Origin: DATDCV01 sp036524155
Lineage (GTDB): Bacteria > Verrucomicrobiota > Verrucomicrobiia > Limisphaerales > UBA8199
Assembly (NCBI GenBank): GCA_036524155.1
Contig: DATDCV010000436.1
Span: 1 to 30,791 of the forward strand
DNA length: 30,791 nucleotides
Direction: 5' to 3'
In this document: positions 7,981 to 17,064 of the stretch, piece by piece
Layout of the letters: each line of letters begins with the position of its first letter
How positions within the stretch are numbered: the first letter of the stretch is position 1
Translations under genes and position numbers: made by a program
The notes under the pieces: model-generated
Seen by the model: only the letters and a program-made list of their open reading frames with translations
Told to the model about the DNA's origin: nothing
Database searches by the model: none

Positions 7981-10104
7981 ATGCTAAATCACGCAATTCT
8001 TAACAGGAAAATCGTCGTAACGCTCAGTCGTGCATTTGTTCTGACCCTCCTCACCGTGGCAGGTGTTGTGACCACGACCCTGGCGCAGGAAGTGCAGATC
8101 CCCGATCCGGCTTTGAACGCTGCCATCCTCGAGGCGCTGGGAAAACCGGCCGGACCGTTGACCCAACTGGACATGCTCAGCCTGACAAACTTTAGCGCGG
8201 TCTTCCGGAGTATCACCAACGTGCAAGGGCTGGAAGCGGCTCAAAACCTGGTTTCACTTGATCTCCAGGACAACCGGATCACGAGTGTTGACATCCTCAC
8301 CAACCTGACGCGCCTGGTTTTTCTGGACGTCAGCGAGAATCGATTCTCCCAGCTCACGATCCCGGGTGGGATGACAAACCTCACCACGCTTCGCGCCGAA
8401 TTCGGCGGGTTAACGAATGTCATGTTGCCGGCGGGGTTGACGAAGTTGACCTCACTGCGCCTCGGTTTCAATCAACTCCCCAGCCTGACCTTGCCCGCCG
8501 ACATGACGAGCCTGAGCTTGCTCAGCGCCTACCAAAATCAACTCACGAACCTGACGTTGCCCGCGACGCTGGCAAGTCTGACCAATCTCAATCTTGATGG
8601 GAACCGGCTCAGCAGCCTCAACCTGCCTGCAGGCATGACGAAATTGGACATACTTATCGCCAGCGCGAATCAGTTGACCAGCTTCACTGTACCTGCGGAC
8701 ATGACGAACTTGAACTTTCTCCGCCTGAACGACAACCAGCTTACGAGCCTCACTTTACCTGCGCGTCTAAATCATTTGAGCCTGCTTTCTCTTCTCGGCA
8801 ATCAACTCAGCAGTCTCACTTTGCCGGCGGGTATGACCAATTTGAGCAGCCTTGTCCTCTCAAGCAATCAACTGACGACCCTCACGTTACCTTCGGATCT
8901 GTATCATCTGACCCAGATCGAACTTGCCAGGAACAAACTCAGCAGCCTCATCCTGCCTGCGGGCCTGACTTCCCTGGCTTTCCTCAACCTCACCGACAAT
9001 CAACTGGCCAACCTTATCTTACCTCCCGACGTCCAACAGTTAATCGGGCTCTTCGTGGGAGGCAATTCGCTCGCGACCTTCGTGCTGTCTGAACCGCTGG
9101 CGGCCACGGGAATGGCCAGTGTCGTTGACTCTTTCCGGAATCAAGGTATCTCCGTGTTCACCTACCCGCTGGTCGCCCAGTTGGTTCGGCCACTGATGCT
9201 GGCTGGCTCATTCAACTTCGGAATCACCGGACCGGCAGGAGTTTACACGGTCCTTGGCTCCACAAACCTCGCGACTTGGAGTGCGGTGGGTTTTGCGACC
9301 AATCTGCTTGGCAGCGTCATCTTCCATGATGTAACCACCAACGTCCTATCTCAAACGTTTTACCGCGCGCTGCTGCAAGCCCCGCCCGCGAACATGGTAT
9401 TCATCTCGCCCAATACTTTCACTATGGGCACTCCGGCCAACGAAGTGAACCGCCAAGCAGACGAGGGCCCGCAGACCACCGTGACCATCAGTCACGGATT
9501 CTGGATTGGGAAATACGAAGTGACGCAGCGGGAGTATCTGGCCGTGACTGGCTCCAACCCGAGTCAGTTCCCGGGCGATTTGAATCGTCCCGTGGAAACC
9601 GTCAGTTGGCTGGATGCGACCAATTATTGCGCCCTGCTGACGCAACAGGAGTTGGCGGCGGGACGCATTCCGCCGGGCAGCCACTATCGCCTGCCGACCG
9701 AGGCGGAGTGGGAATGCGCCGCGCGCGCCGGCACTTCAACGCGGTTCAGCTACGGCGATGACCCGAATTTCACGAGCCTGGCCGCCAACGCTTGGTATTC
9801 AGGCAACGCCGGTTTCGGTACGCATCCGGTCGGACAGAAAGCGCCGAATCCCTGGGGATTGTACGACATGGAAGGAAACGTGTTGGAGTGGACATTAGAC
9901 TGGTACGGTCCGTATCCCGGAGGATCTGTGACCGACCCGCAAGGCCCGGCCTCGAACCCACAAGGCGTTAAGGTCATTCGCGGCGGAGCCTGGGACGCAT
10001 TCGAGTCCGATTGCCGGTCGGGACGTCGTCAGATCAAGGGCGTTCACCCGTTCATCACCGACTTCATCCTCGGTTTCCGCGTGGCACTTGTCACTGAACC
10101 GTAA
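7981..10104 (+). CDS. Secreted LRR protein with C-terminal FGE/SUMF1-type domain, second copy
   Basis: The 707-aa paralogue of the gene at 2077 has a single LRR block. A signal peptide (hydrophobic AFVLTLLTVAGVVTTTLA) is followed by the cap EVQIPDPALNAAILEALG, about 12 repeats of 23 residues, the closing LAATGMASVVDSFRNQG segment, the short FYRALLQ-ending module, and an FGE-type domain from residue 472 (MVFISPNTFTMGTP, YRLPTEAEWE, GNVLEW, GFRVAL). In the GGAWDAFESDC segment the first FGE cysteine position is Ala and the second is Cys. It lies 48 bp after the long Kelch gene and 28 bp before the next Kelch gene, so an operon is likely. No Shine-Dalgarno is visible. Confidence 0.85.
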   Translation: MLNHAILNRKIVVTLSRAFVLTLLTVAGVVTTTLAQEVQIPDPALNAAILEALGKPAGPLTQLDMLSLTNFSAVFRSITNVQGLEAAQNLVSLDLQDNRITSVDILTNLTRLVFLDVSENRFSQLTIPGGMTNLTTLRAEFGGLTNVMLPAGLTKLTSLRLGFNQLPSLTLPADMTSLSLLSAYQNQLTNLTLPATLASLTNLNLDGNRLSSLNLPAGMTKLDILIASANQLTSFTVPADMTNLNFLRLNDNQLTSLTLPARLNHLSLLSLLGNQLSSLTLPAGMTNLSSLVLSSNQLTTLTLPSDLYHLTQIELARNKLSSLILPAGLTSLAFLNLTDNQLANLILPPDVQQLIGLFVGGNSLATFVLSEPLAATGMASVVDSFRNQGISVFTYPLVAQLVRPLMLAGSFNFGITGPAGVYTVLGSTNLATWSAVGFATNLLGSVIFHDVTTNVLSQTFYRALLQAPPANMVFISPNTFTMGTPANEVNRQADEGPQTTVTISHGFWIGKYEVTQREYLAVTGSNPSQFPGDLNRPVETVSWLDATNYCALLTQQELAAGRIPPGSHYRLPTEAEWECAARAGTSTRFSYGDDPNFTSLAANAWYSGNAGFGTHPVGQKAPNPWGLYDMEGNVLEWTLDWYGPYPGGSVTDPQGPASNPQGVKVIRGGAWDAFESDCRSGRRQIKGVHPFITDFILGFRVALVTEP

Positions 10105-10132
10105 TGCTCCGCAACCAAATGAATTCATTTTC

Positions 10133-11479
10133 ATGAAAATCATATCCCCGATCATCCGCCCGCTGGTGTTGTCCCGGCTTGCGGTTGGCGCGATATTGGG
10201 TTTCAGCCTCATCCACTCAGCACCAGCCACACCTTGGATCACAAATAGCCCGCTTAACCTTGCACGCTTTTCGCATACCACCACCTTGCTGGCCAATGGC
10301 AAAGTCCTCGTTGCCGGCGGGGTGGGCGGAATTGTTGGCATCACTGATAGCGCCGAACTCTACGACCAAACGACTGGCACCAACCAGCCCACGGGCTCAT
10401 TAAACACTTTCCGTCGTGATCACACCGCGACTTTGCTGCTCAACGGCAAAGTGCTGGTTGCGGGAGGTTTCGATGGCAGCCTGGTCCTGCAGCACGCGGA
10501 ATTATACGACCCCGTGACCGGGACATGGTCGCCAACCGGCGAGATGAATAACCCCAGGCGGTTTCACACCGCCACCCTGCTGCCAAACGGCATGGTCCTG
10601 GTCGCTGGTGGCCGCACCAACTCCGCGGCAATCAACAGCGCGGAACTCTACGATCCGGCCACCGAAACCTGGCAGCCGTCCGGCTCACTGAGCACCAACC
10701 GAAACCTCCACACGGCGACTCTACTGCCAAATGGCAGCGTGCTCGTTGTCGGCGGCGGTGGTTTTGGAGCAAGCGCTCTAGCAAGCGCGGAGTTCTATGA
10801 CCCCACGAACGGTAACTGGACCTTGGTCGAAAATATGAAAGTCCCGCGGTTCGCGCATACTGCGACCTTGCTGCCGAACGGTCAGGTGCTTGTCGCCGGT
10901 GGCGCCGGGGACGCTCCGCTCGATGGCGCCGAGCTTTTCGATCCGGTTTCGTCAAACTGGAGTCAGGTGGCTTCGCTTCATGTCGCCCGGGATCTTCACA
11001 CGGCGACCCTCCTGCCCAACGGAAATGTCATGGTGACCGGGGGATTCTTCAACGGCGGCGGCACTGCCACCGTGGAAGAGTATGACCCAGCCACGGCTAC
11101 TTGGGCGACGACTACCGCCCTGAACTTTGGTCGCTGGAATCACACTGCCACATGGCTCACCAATGGTTCTGTGCTGGTTGTCGGAGGCCGGGGGCCGGGC
11201 GGAGGTGCTTTGGGGTCGGTTGAAACGTTCACTCCACAAATTCCAACGGCCATTGTTCTGATAAACCCGATCAGGCTCGCGAACGGTTCGTTTCAATTCA
11301 ACTTTACCAGCACGCCGGCGACAACCTTTACTACCTTGGCGGCAACCAATCCTTCCCTACCATTGAATAATTGGACGGTGCTCGGTGCCCCTGTCGAAAT
11401 ATCTTCCGGCCAGTTTCAATTCACAGATTCTCAAACGTCAGACCACCCCCAGCGTTTTCACCGCGTCCGTTCACCTTAG
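10133..11479 (+). CDS. Secreted Kelch-repeat protein, medium copy
   Basis: The 448-aa product has a signal peptide (MKIISPIIRPLVLSRLAVGA, cleavage probably after HSAPA), then about seven Kelch-type repeats with HTATLLPNGxVLVxGG and SAELYDP, and the terminal module NGSFQFNF...FHRVRSP. The start at 10133 puts the leader peptide at the N-terminus; the frame stays open upstream to 10088, inside the previous gene. Its leader sequence resembles the first leader of the long Kelch protein (MKI..P..RP.VL), which supports common origin of the gene pairs. Probably cotranscribed with its neighbours and exported. Confidence 0.85.
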   Translation: MKIISPIIRPLVLSRLAVGAILGFSLIHSAPATPWITNSPLNLARFSHTTTLLANGKVLVAGGVGGIVGITDSAELYDQTTGTNQPTGSLNTFRRDHTATLLLNGKVLVAGGFDGSLVLQHAELYDPVTGTWSPTGEMNNPRRFHTATLLPNGMVLVAGGRTNSAAINSAELYDPATETWQPSGSLSTNRNLHTATLLPNGSVLVVGGGGFGASALASAEFYDPTNGNWTLVENMKVPRFAHTATLLPNGQVLVAGGAGDAPLDGAELFDPVSSNWSQVASLHVARDLHTATLLPNGNVMVTGGFFNGGGTATVEEYDPATATWATTTALNFGRWNHTATWLTNGSVLVVGGRGPGGGALGSVETFTPQIPTAIVLINPIRLANGSFQFNFTSTPATTFTTLAATNPSLPLNNWTVLGAPVEISSGQFQFTDSQTSDHPQRFHRVRSP

Positions 11480-11544
11480 AGTGGTACAGCACTCGAAAAC
11501 CCCCAAGCCTTTACCGACTCCATCGAACCCAAACACTTCATAAC

Positions 11545-13995
11545 ATGAGAACCGCTTTTCAGATCCTCCGACCGATTGTCCTGACCCTGCTGGTCTCGAT
11601 CGGTTTCGCGGTTTCCACACCGGCGCAGGAAGTGTCCATCCCCGATCCCGGCCTGAACGCCGCCATCCGCGCGGCCCTGCAGATTCCAGTCCTTCCGCTG
11701 ACTGAGCAGGACATGCTCAACTTGACGAATCTGGACGCCAGCTCACGGAACATAAGCAACCTCCAAGGGCTAGCTGCGGCTCGCAATCTGGTCTCGCTTG
11801 ATCTCCATTTCAACCAACTCACCAATTTCTCCCTGCCGAGCCAGTTGACAAATCTCATGGTGCTCGACCTCAGCCTCAATTCATTGACCAACTGCTCGTT
11901 TCCGGGCGGGTTGATGAGGCTGGCCACGCTTAACCTGAAAGGCAACCTGCTCACCAAGCTCACTTTGCCTGCGGGTCTGAACGGGTTGAGCAGTCTTGAT
12001 CTGTCCCAGAATCGAATTTCCAGGTTTAGCCTGCCTGCAAACTTGACCAGCCTGAGCTTCCTCGACCTCAACTTGAATGAAATGACCAACATTTTGCTTC
12101 CGAACGGCCTGACGAATCTGGCCAGACTCAACATCGGCGGAAATAACACGCTTACTGATCTCAACTTGCCGCAAGGACTGACCGCGCTGGAAACGCTCAA
12201 TATCGACAACAACGGACTCTCCCACGTCTCTTTGCCTGTGGGCATGAAAAGTTTGCTCAGGCTCAACCTCGAGGTCAATGCGCTCCTCAGCCTCTCGTTG
12301 CCCGCCGGGATGACAAATCTCGCCGAGCTAATTCTCGAGCGGAATCATCTGGACAGCCTCGCGTTGCCTGCCGACCTGACGAAGTTGGCGGTTCTCGATC
12401 TCTTCGGCAACGGCTTTCAACTTACCAATATCACGATACCTGGCAGCCTGACAGCTTTGGTCGACCTCGATCTCGCCATCAATGGGCTCACCACTCTGGC
12501 ATTGCCTGCCGGGCTGACAAATCTGGCCAACCTCGATCTGTTTGAGAACACGCTCACCAGCCTCACGTTGCCCGCCGGTTTGACTGCATTGACCAACCTG
12601 GATCTCGGAGTCAATCAACTCACCAGATGTACGCTGCCCGCCGGTCTGACTTCATTGGCCGGGCTTGATCTCTTCAGCAATCAACTTACCACCTTCACGG
12701 TGCCAGCGGATGCAACAAACCTGATTAACCTCTTTCTCTCCTTCAATCAACTGACGAACGTGAGCCTGCCTCCGAACATGACGAAGTTGCAGATAATCGG
12801 CCTGAGTCAAAACAAGTTGAAAAACCTCGATTTACCCTCGGGCCTCACCAGTCTCTCGTTTCTCAACCTCAACAACAATCAACTGACCAACGTCATTGTT
12901 CTTCCAGATATGCAACAGTTAACCGGGATCTTCCTGGATGGGAATCCGTTGACCACCCTCGTTTTGTCCGAACCGCTCGCTGTCACGAACCTGGCCGCTA
13001 CGGTGAGCTCCTTGCGAAATCAAGGTGTTTTCGTGTTCACCTATCCTCTGGCGGTCAGTCTGGTCTCGCCACACCGGGCGGTTGCTGGGGCATTTGAATT
13101 TACGCTCACCGGACCACCTGGCATCTACTCCGTCCTTGCCTCTACGAATCTCGCGGCCTGGAGCGAAGTGGGCGTTACGACCAGCCTGCTCGGCAGCGCC
13201 GTCTTCAGCGACGCATCCGCCGGCCTTTTCGCGAGGAAGTTTTACCGGGCGCTACAGCAAAGCCCCCCGGCGAACATGGTGTTCATCCCGCCCAACACGT
13301 TCGCAATGGGCAGCCCGACCAACGAACTAGACCGCGCCACCGACGAAGGTCCGCAAACCATCGTCACACTCACCCGCGGTTATTGGATCGGGAAATATGA
13401 AGTCACCCAGGGCGAGTACCTGTCGGTCATGGGCACCAACCCAAGCCCCTTCCCTGGTGATCCAAACCGCCCGGTTACCAGCGTGAGCTGGCCGGATGCA
13501 ACGAACTACTGCGCGAAGCTGACGCAGCGGGAACTCGCGGCGGGACGGATTCCCGCCGGCAGCCAATACCGCCTCCCTACGGAGGCGGAGTGGGAATGCG
13601 CCGCACGCGCCGGCACATCGACGCGGTTCAGCTACGGAGACGATGCGGAATACAGCAGCCTGGGAAGTCACGCATGGTACGCCTCAAACAGCAGCTTCAC
13701 GCCGCACCCGGTGGGCCAGAAGTTGCCCAATCCCTGGGGACTCTACGACATGGAAGGCAACGTCGTGGAATGGTGTCAGGATTGGTTCGGCTCGCTGCCT
13801 GGCGGATTTCAGGCCGATCCCACAGGCCCTGCTTCCAGTTCGAGCGGACGGAAAGTCACTCGAGGCGGTGCTTTCGACAACACTCAACAGTCCTGCCGGT
13901 CAGCCGAGCGGTCCTTATTTAACGCTGGCCCGTTCGACACCGATACAGACCTTGGCTTCCGGGTGGCGCTCGTCACGGAGCCACACGGAGCCTGA
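11545..13995 (+). CDS. Secreted LRR protein with C-terminal FGE/SUMF1-type domain, third copy
   Basis: The 816-aa product has a signal peptide (MRTAFQILRPIVLTLLVSIG), the cap EVSIPDPGLNAAIRAALQ, one LRR block of about 17 repeats of 23 residues, a closing LAVTNLAATVSSLRNQG segment, the short FYRALQQ module and an FGE-type domain from residue 578 (MVFIPPNTFAMGSP, YRLPTEAEWECAARAG, GNVVEWC, GGAFDNTQQSC, GFRVAL). Again only the second of the two catalytic FGE cysteines is kept. The open frame extends back into the preceding Kelch gene to 11371, but the signal peptide fixes the start at 11545. The role is probably extracellular binding or scaffolding. Confidence 0.85.
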   Translation: MRTAFQILRPIVLTLLVSIGFAVSTPAQEVSIPDPGLNAAIRAALQIPVLPLTEQDMLNLTNLDASSRNISNLQGLAAARNLVSLDLHFNQLTNFSLPSQLTNLMVLDLSLNSLTNCSFPGGLMRLATLNLKGNLLTKLTLPAGLNGLSSLDLSQNRISRFSLPANLTSLSFLDLNLNEMTNILLPNGLTNLARLNIGGNNTLTDLNLPQGLTALETLNIDNNGLSHVSLPVGMKSLLRLNLEVNALLSLSLPAGMTNLAELILERNHLDSLALPADLTKLAVLDLFGNGFQLTNITIPGSLTALVDLDLAINGLTTLALPAGLTNLANLDLFENTLTSLTLPAGLTALTNLDLGVNQLTRCTLPAGLTSLAGLDLFSNQLTTFTVPADATNLINLFLSFNQLTNVSLPPNMTKLQIIGLSQNKLKNLDLPSGLTSLSFLNLNNNQLTNVIVLPDMQQLTGIFLDGNPLTTLVLSEPLAVTNLAATVSSLRNQGVFVFTYPLAVSLVSPHRAVAGAFEFTLTGPPGIYSVLASTNLAAWSEVGVTTSLLGSAVFSDASAGLFARKFYRALQQSPPANMVFIPPNTFAMGSPTNELDRATDEGPQTIVTLTRGYWIGKYEVTQGEYLSVMGTNPSPFPGDPNRPVTSVSWPDATNYCAKLTQRELAAGRIPAGSQYRLPTEAEWECAARAGTSTRFSYGDDAEYSSLGSHAWYASNSSFTPHPVGQKLPNPWGLYDMEGNVVEWCQDWFGSLPGGFQADPTGPASSSSGRKVTRGGAFDNTQQSCRSAERSLFNAGPFDTDTDLGFRVALVTEPHGA

Positions 13996-14131
13996 CTCTG
14001 GTTCCAGAAATGACGCATTGGAGCACTCTGCTCCTGGCTGCCAATCCGCTCGCGAGTTCTGTGTCGCCCGAACCCGTGACTCTCGCTGGGTCCTTGCTCC
14101 CATTCACAACCAGCATCCCGCGAGCTAGGTT

Positions 14132-14136
14132 AGGAG
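14132..14136 (+). promoter_or_regulatory. Ribosome binding site of the short Kelch gene
   Basis: AGGAG lies 5 nt before the ATG at 14142. It decides the start over the upstream ATG at 14010. It is also notable because the other genes of this block have no recognisable Shine-Dalgarno, so this gene's 5' region may have a separate origin. Confidence 0.6.
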
Positions 14137-14141
14137 CGCCG

Positions 14142-14732
14142 ATGAACAACGTAATCCCGATGCCGTCTCCAAAGGAGAATATTCGCCGCAAGTATGGAAT
14201 CACCGCGGAAGACTTCGACGTTGCAGAAGTGCTCGCATTGCGTTCGACCTGCGAGCTCGCCAATGGGTTGACGCGTCGTCTTTTGACGACAATCGCAATC
14301 GGTGCGTTGGCGCTCGCTCCGGCGCTCGCGCATGCAGCGACCGCTGGCTCGTTCACGCTGGTCGGCTCGACGAAACAATTCAGAAGGGCGCACACGGCCA
14401 CACTGTTGTTCGGCGGAAAAGTGCTGGTCGCGGGCGGATTCAACACCAGCGACACGGGTCCCTCCACTGAACTGTTCGATCCCGTGAGTGCAGTGGCAAC
14501 GCCATTCTTGCTGACGCAGCCGATGAAACTCCCAACCGGCGCTTTCCAATTCACTTTTCGAAGCACACCAGGCCTCAGCTTCACCGTTTTGAGCACAACC
14601 GACCTTGCCGTTTGTTTGAACGACTGGGCAAGCCTTGGCGTCGCCGCCGAAATCTCCCCCGGCCAATATCAACTCACCGACTTGCAGGCAGCGCAAAACC
14701 CGCAGCGGTTCTATCGTGTGCGTTCGCCGTGA
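14142..14732 (+). CDS. Short Kelch paralogue with about one repeat left
   Basis: The 196-aa product has a long N-terminal stretch (MNNVIPMPSPKENIRRKYGI and about 20 more residues), a signal-like hydrophobic segment (LLTTIAIGALALAPALAHAA), the propeller opening GSFTLVGSTKQFRRAHTATL, and then directly the last repeat GGFNTSDTGPSTELFDP and the C-terminal module ending FYRVRSP. Both ends match the long Kelch protein at 5482 (GSFTLVGSMTQFRRHHTATL and GGFNTSDTGPSTELYDP), with everything between missing. A single repeat cannot form a propeller, so this is either a deletion derivative or the ancestral unit before repeat expansion. The frame is intact and it has a good ribosome binding site. Confidence 0.7.
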   Translation: MNNVIPMPSPKENIRRKYGITAEDFDVAEVLALRSTCELANGLTRRLLTTIAIGALALAPALAHAATAGSFTLVGSTKQFRRAHTATLLFGGKVLVAGGFNTSDTGPSTELFDPVSAVATPFLLTQPMKLPTGAFQFTFRSTPGLSFTVLSTTDLAVCLNDWASLGVAAEISPGQYQLTDLQAAQNPQRFYRVRSP

Positions 14733-14761
14733 TCGCGTCGCACCGCAAGGCTCACAATCGG

Positions 14762-15595
14762 ATGAATCATCAACACAACAGCCCAGTCCGACGCCATTCC
14801 TTGGATCTCACCAAAGTCCCCGTCTCTGGGCTGCCCGGTCTGGCTGACGGTTCGCTGGCCTGGGGCGATTTTGATAACGATGGGCGGCCAGATTTTCTGA
14901 TCACCGGATTAACGAACGGCGCCACGAAGGTTTCCCAGATCTGGCTGAATACCGGCGGCGGGTTCACGAATTTGCCCGTGTCTGATTTCACGGGCAATTT
15001 TGATAACTCATTGGCATTGGGCGATTTTGATAATGATAGCCGGCTGGACTCTATCGTCGCCGGAACAATTGATAGCGGCACCGTTTCACAGCTTTGGCAA
15101 AACAATGTAACTTCGTCAAATTCTCCACCTGCGGCTCCGGCAGGCCTGTCCTCGATGGTCTCTGGCACAACCGTCGTCCTGAAATGGAACCCACCCGCTG
15201 ATGATCACACACCAAGCGCTGGCCTCAGCTACAACATCCGCATCGGTACCGCGCCGGGAGCTTCCGACATCGTCTCAGCACCCGTGCTGGCCAACGGCGT
15301 GCTGCTCGTGCCGCAGATGGGCTCGGCTCGCAACGGTTCGGCCGCGTTCTACAACCTGAGACCAGGATAGACTTACTACTGGAGCGTGCAGGCGGTGGAC
15401 TCCGGCTTTGTCGGCTTCACCGGCGCGCCCCGCGCGAGTTTCATCGCGCTGGCCACCACCAATCTATCATTGAGCTTGAGCAACTGGACCGTGCTGGGCA
15501 CGGCCACCGAGGTTTCGCCCGGCCAATTCCAATTCACCGATCCGACCGCGCCGCTGGCGCCCCAAAGATTTTACCGTGTGCGATCCGTTCAGTAG
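14762..15595 (+). pseudogene. VCBS/FG-GAP-type secreted protein remnant, interrupted by an amber codon
   Basis: The first part encodes two FG-GAP/VCBS-like units (AWGDFDNDGRPDFLITG and ALGDFDNDSRLDSIVAG) and a fibronectin-like segment (KWNPPADDHTPSAGLSYNIR). The frame stops at TAG 15368-15370 after YNLRPG and then continues in the same frame as TYYWSVQAVDSGFVGF and the terminal module FYRVRSVQ. Proteins of this type normally read RPGQTYYWSVQAVD, so a single CAG to TAG change explains the break. Related proteins are usually longer at the N-terminus and this copy has no signal peptide, so it is probably also 5'-truncated. Confidence 0.75.
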
Positions 15596-16633
15596 CCGCA
15601 GCCCAACGGGTTTAGGCGCGGGGAAATTAGCACATATCGCAGCCGAACACCTCCGAACCCAACCGTTCGGTCAAGCTGTGACTGAACCCAATGGTTTGAC
15701 CGCCATATCTACGACAGGTGCTTACCCACGGCCACACCGTATGCTCAAGTCATTCATCGACCCAGAGTTACAGTTTCCACTGGGCCTACTCAAGATCACA
15801 TTTTTCGCTTCCATTGCTGAGTCCAAAACGCCCTCGAAACTATGCAATTGGCCGCCGTGACTACGACTTGCGGCCAAAAGGTGGTTTAATCCGCTGACTG
15901 CCGGCCGAATTGAGACTATCGGATATGGCTTCGGTCTCCCAAGCAGTAAGCCCAGCGTAATTGAGAAGCCTCCTGCGAGAATCGTATTCGATTTTTCAGC
16001 AATGGAGGGTGATTCACAAAAGACGCCGCCAATTGCTTGGCTGTTGTCTCCGGCAGAAATTACTCGGCGCACAGTTGCAGCAGCAATCCATTCGGGCTCG
16101 ATTGCCGACGGATTTGAACCAGGAGATCAGCAGCGTGGGCGACGAAAAGTCCCATCATTTTCAGTCCAAAGCCAGATTGGATGTATTCTATGAGGATGGC
16201 ACCCAATACGAACGCCGAGCTGCGAGATTGGCCAGCCAGAGGATGCACCTGCACCGGCTCTTTGGGTGCAGAGCCCGCCGCCGCACCGCAGACGGAAGCC
16301 CGCCGGATTTGCATCCATTCGGATCATTCCGATCATGACGAGCGCGCGGTTCTGAGTGGAACGGCCTTAGGTCGAGAGGGAGACAGGGCCGACCGGCAGC
16401 CCGTGGAGCGAAACGGAACCGCGCGTTGGTCACGTCGGGTCAGCCTGTGGCTTTGCTGAAGGGCACAAACGCTTCAGCTTTGCGGCGGGCGCGTGTCCAA
16501 TCGAACGGTGTACAACTTAACCGCGCGCCTCCCTGGCGAGAAACGCGCGGTCATTTGCGAATCGGGCTACTTGCTGCTTGATGGTGGTGGAATTGGTCGC
16601 TCGACAGTTGCACTAAGCAATTGCGTCATCAAG
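15596..16633 (+). other. Gene-poor stretch with no recognisable intact gene
   Basis: About 1 kb without a convincing gene. A minus-strand frame (16072-15722, about 116 codons) contains a protein-like stretch (SNTILAGGFSITLGLLLGRP), but I cannot assign it and it may be a relic. An inverted repeat lies at 16520-16551. The region leads into an IS3-type transposase fragment and is probably decayed mobile or intergenic DNA. Confidence 0.4.
16520..16551. repeat. Inverted repeat, 8-bp arms
   Basis: ACCGCGCG (16520-16527) pairs with CGCGCGGT (16544-16551) across a 16-nt loop. There is no T-run on either side, so it is not a clear terminator. It could be a relic of an insertion-element end near the adjacent transposase fragment. 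Confidence 0.35.
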
Positions 16634-16910
16634 CGAGCCGTTACGTGCTGTCATGGCAACTGAGCAACACGATGGAGACGGAGTTTGCATTCGGGCATGG
16701 GAGCAGGCCTTGGCACAAGCCGGTCAGGCGCCGCTGATTTCCTGTACCGATCAGGGATTGCAGTTCAACAGTCCGAGAATCATCAACGCTGTGCAGTCGG
16801 CGGGACTGGAATTGACCGTAGACGGCCGGGGCCGTTGGATGGACAACGAGTTCATCGAGCGACTTTCGGAGCGCCACTTATACTCGTGAAGGTGCAGCTA
16901 CCGCTATTCT
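16634..16910 (+). pseudogene. IS3-family transposase (OrfB) 3' fragment, frameshifted
   Basis: The fragment begins in one frame with RYVLSWQLSNTMETEF, typical of the IS3 OrfB integrase core. It then shifts frame to CIRAWEQALAQAGQA, TDQGLQFNS and DGRGRWMDNEFIERL. The second Asp (in TDQG) and the Glu (in FIERL) are separated by 35 residues, the DD(35)E spacing of this family. The expected WRSLKYE region is destroyed after ERL. The first catalytic Asp, OrfA and the terminal inverted repeats are missing, so the element is dead. Confidence 0.75.
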
Positions 16911-17064
16911 GGACAGACATTGATTTCTTTTTTGCGATCTTCGTTTGAGTTAGATGTGTTGTCGTCTTCTCCACCACCGCCCAGCGTCTTTCCGGGCGAC
17001 CGCGTAGCACTCAAGACGACGTGAGCACGCACACCTGCGATCTTGATGCTTCCTGTTGACCTTC

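Noticed and set aside
10127..10140. 14-bp palindrome ATTTTCATGAAAAT over the start codon of the medium Kelch gene
   Set aside because: It has no loop for an RNA hairpin, is A/T-rich and short, and is compatible with chance.
13276..13995. C-type-lectin-like FGE domains at gene ends, as in targets of diversity-generating retroelements
   Set aside because: No reverse transcriptase or template repeat is present, and the three copies differ at synonymous as well as non-synonymous sites without adenine-specific bias, so this is ordinary divergence.
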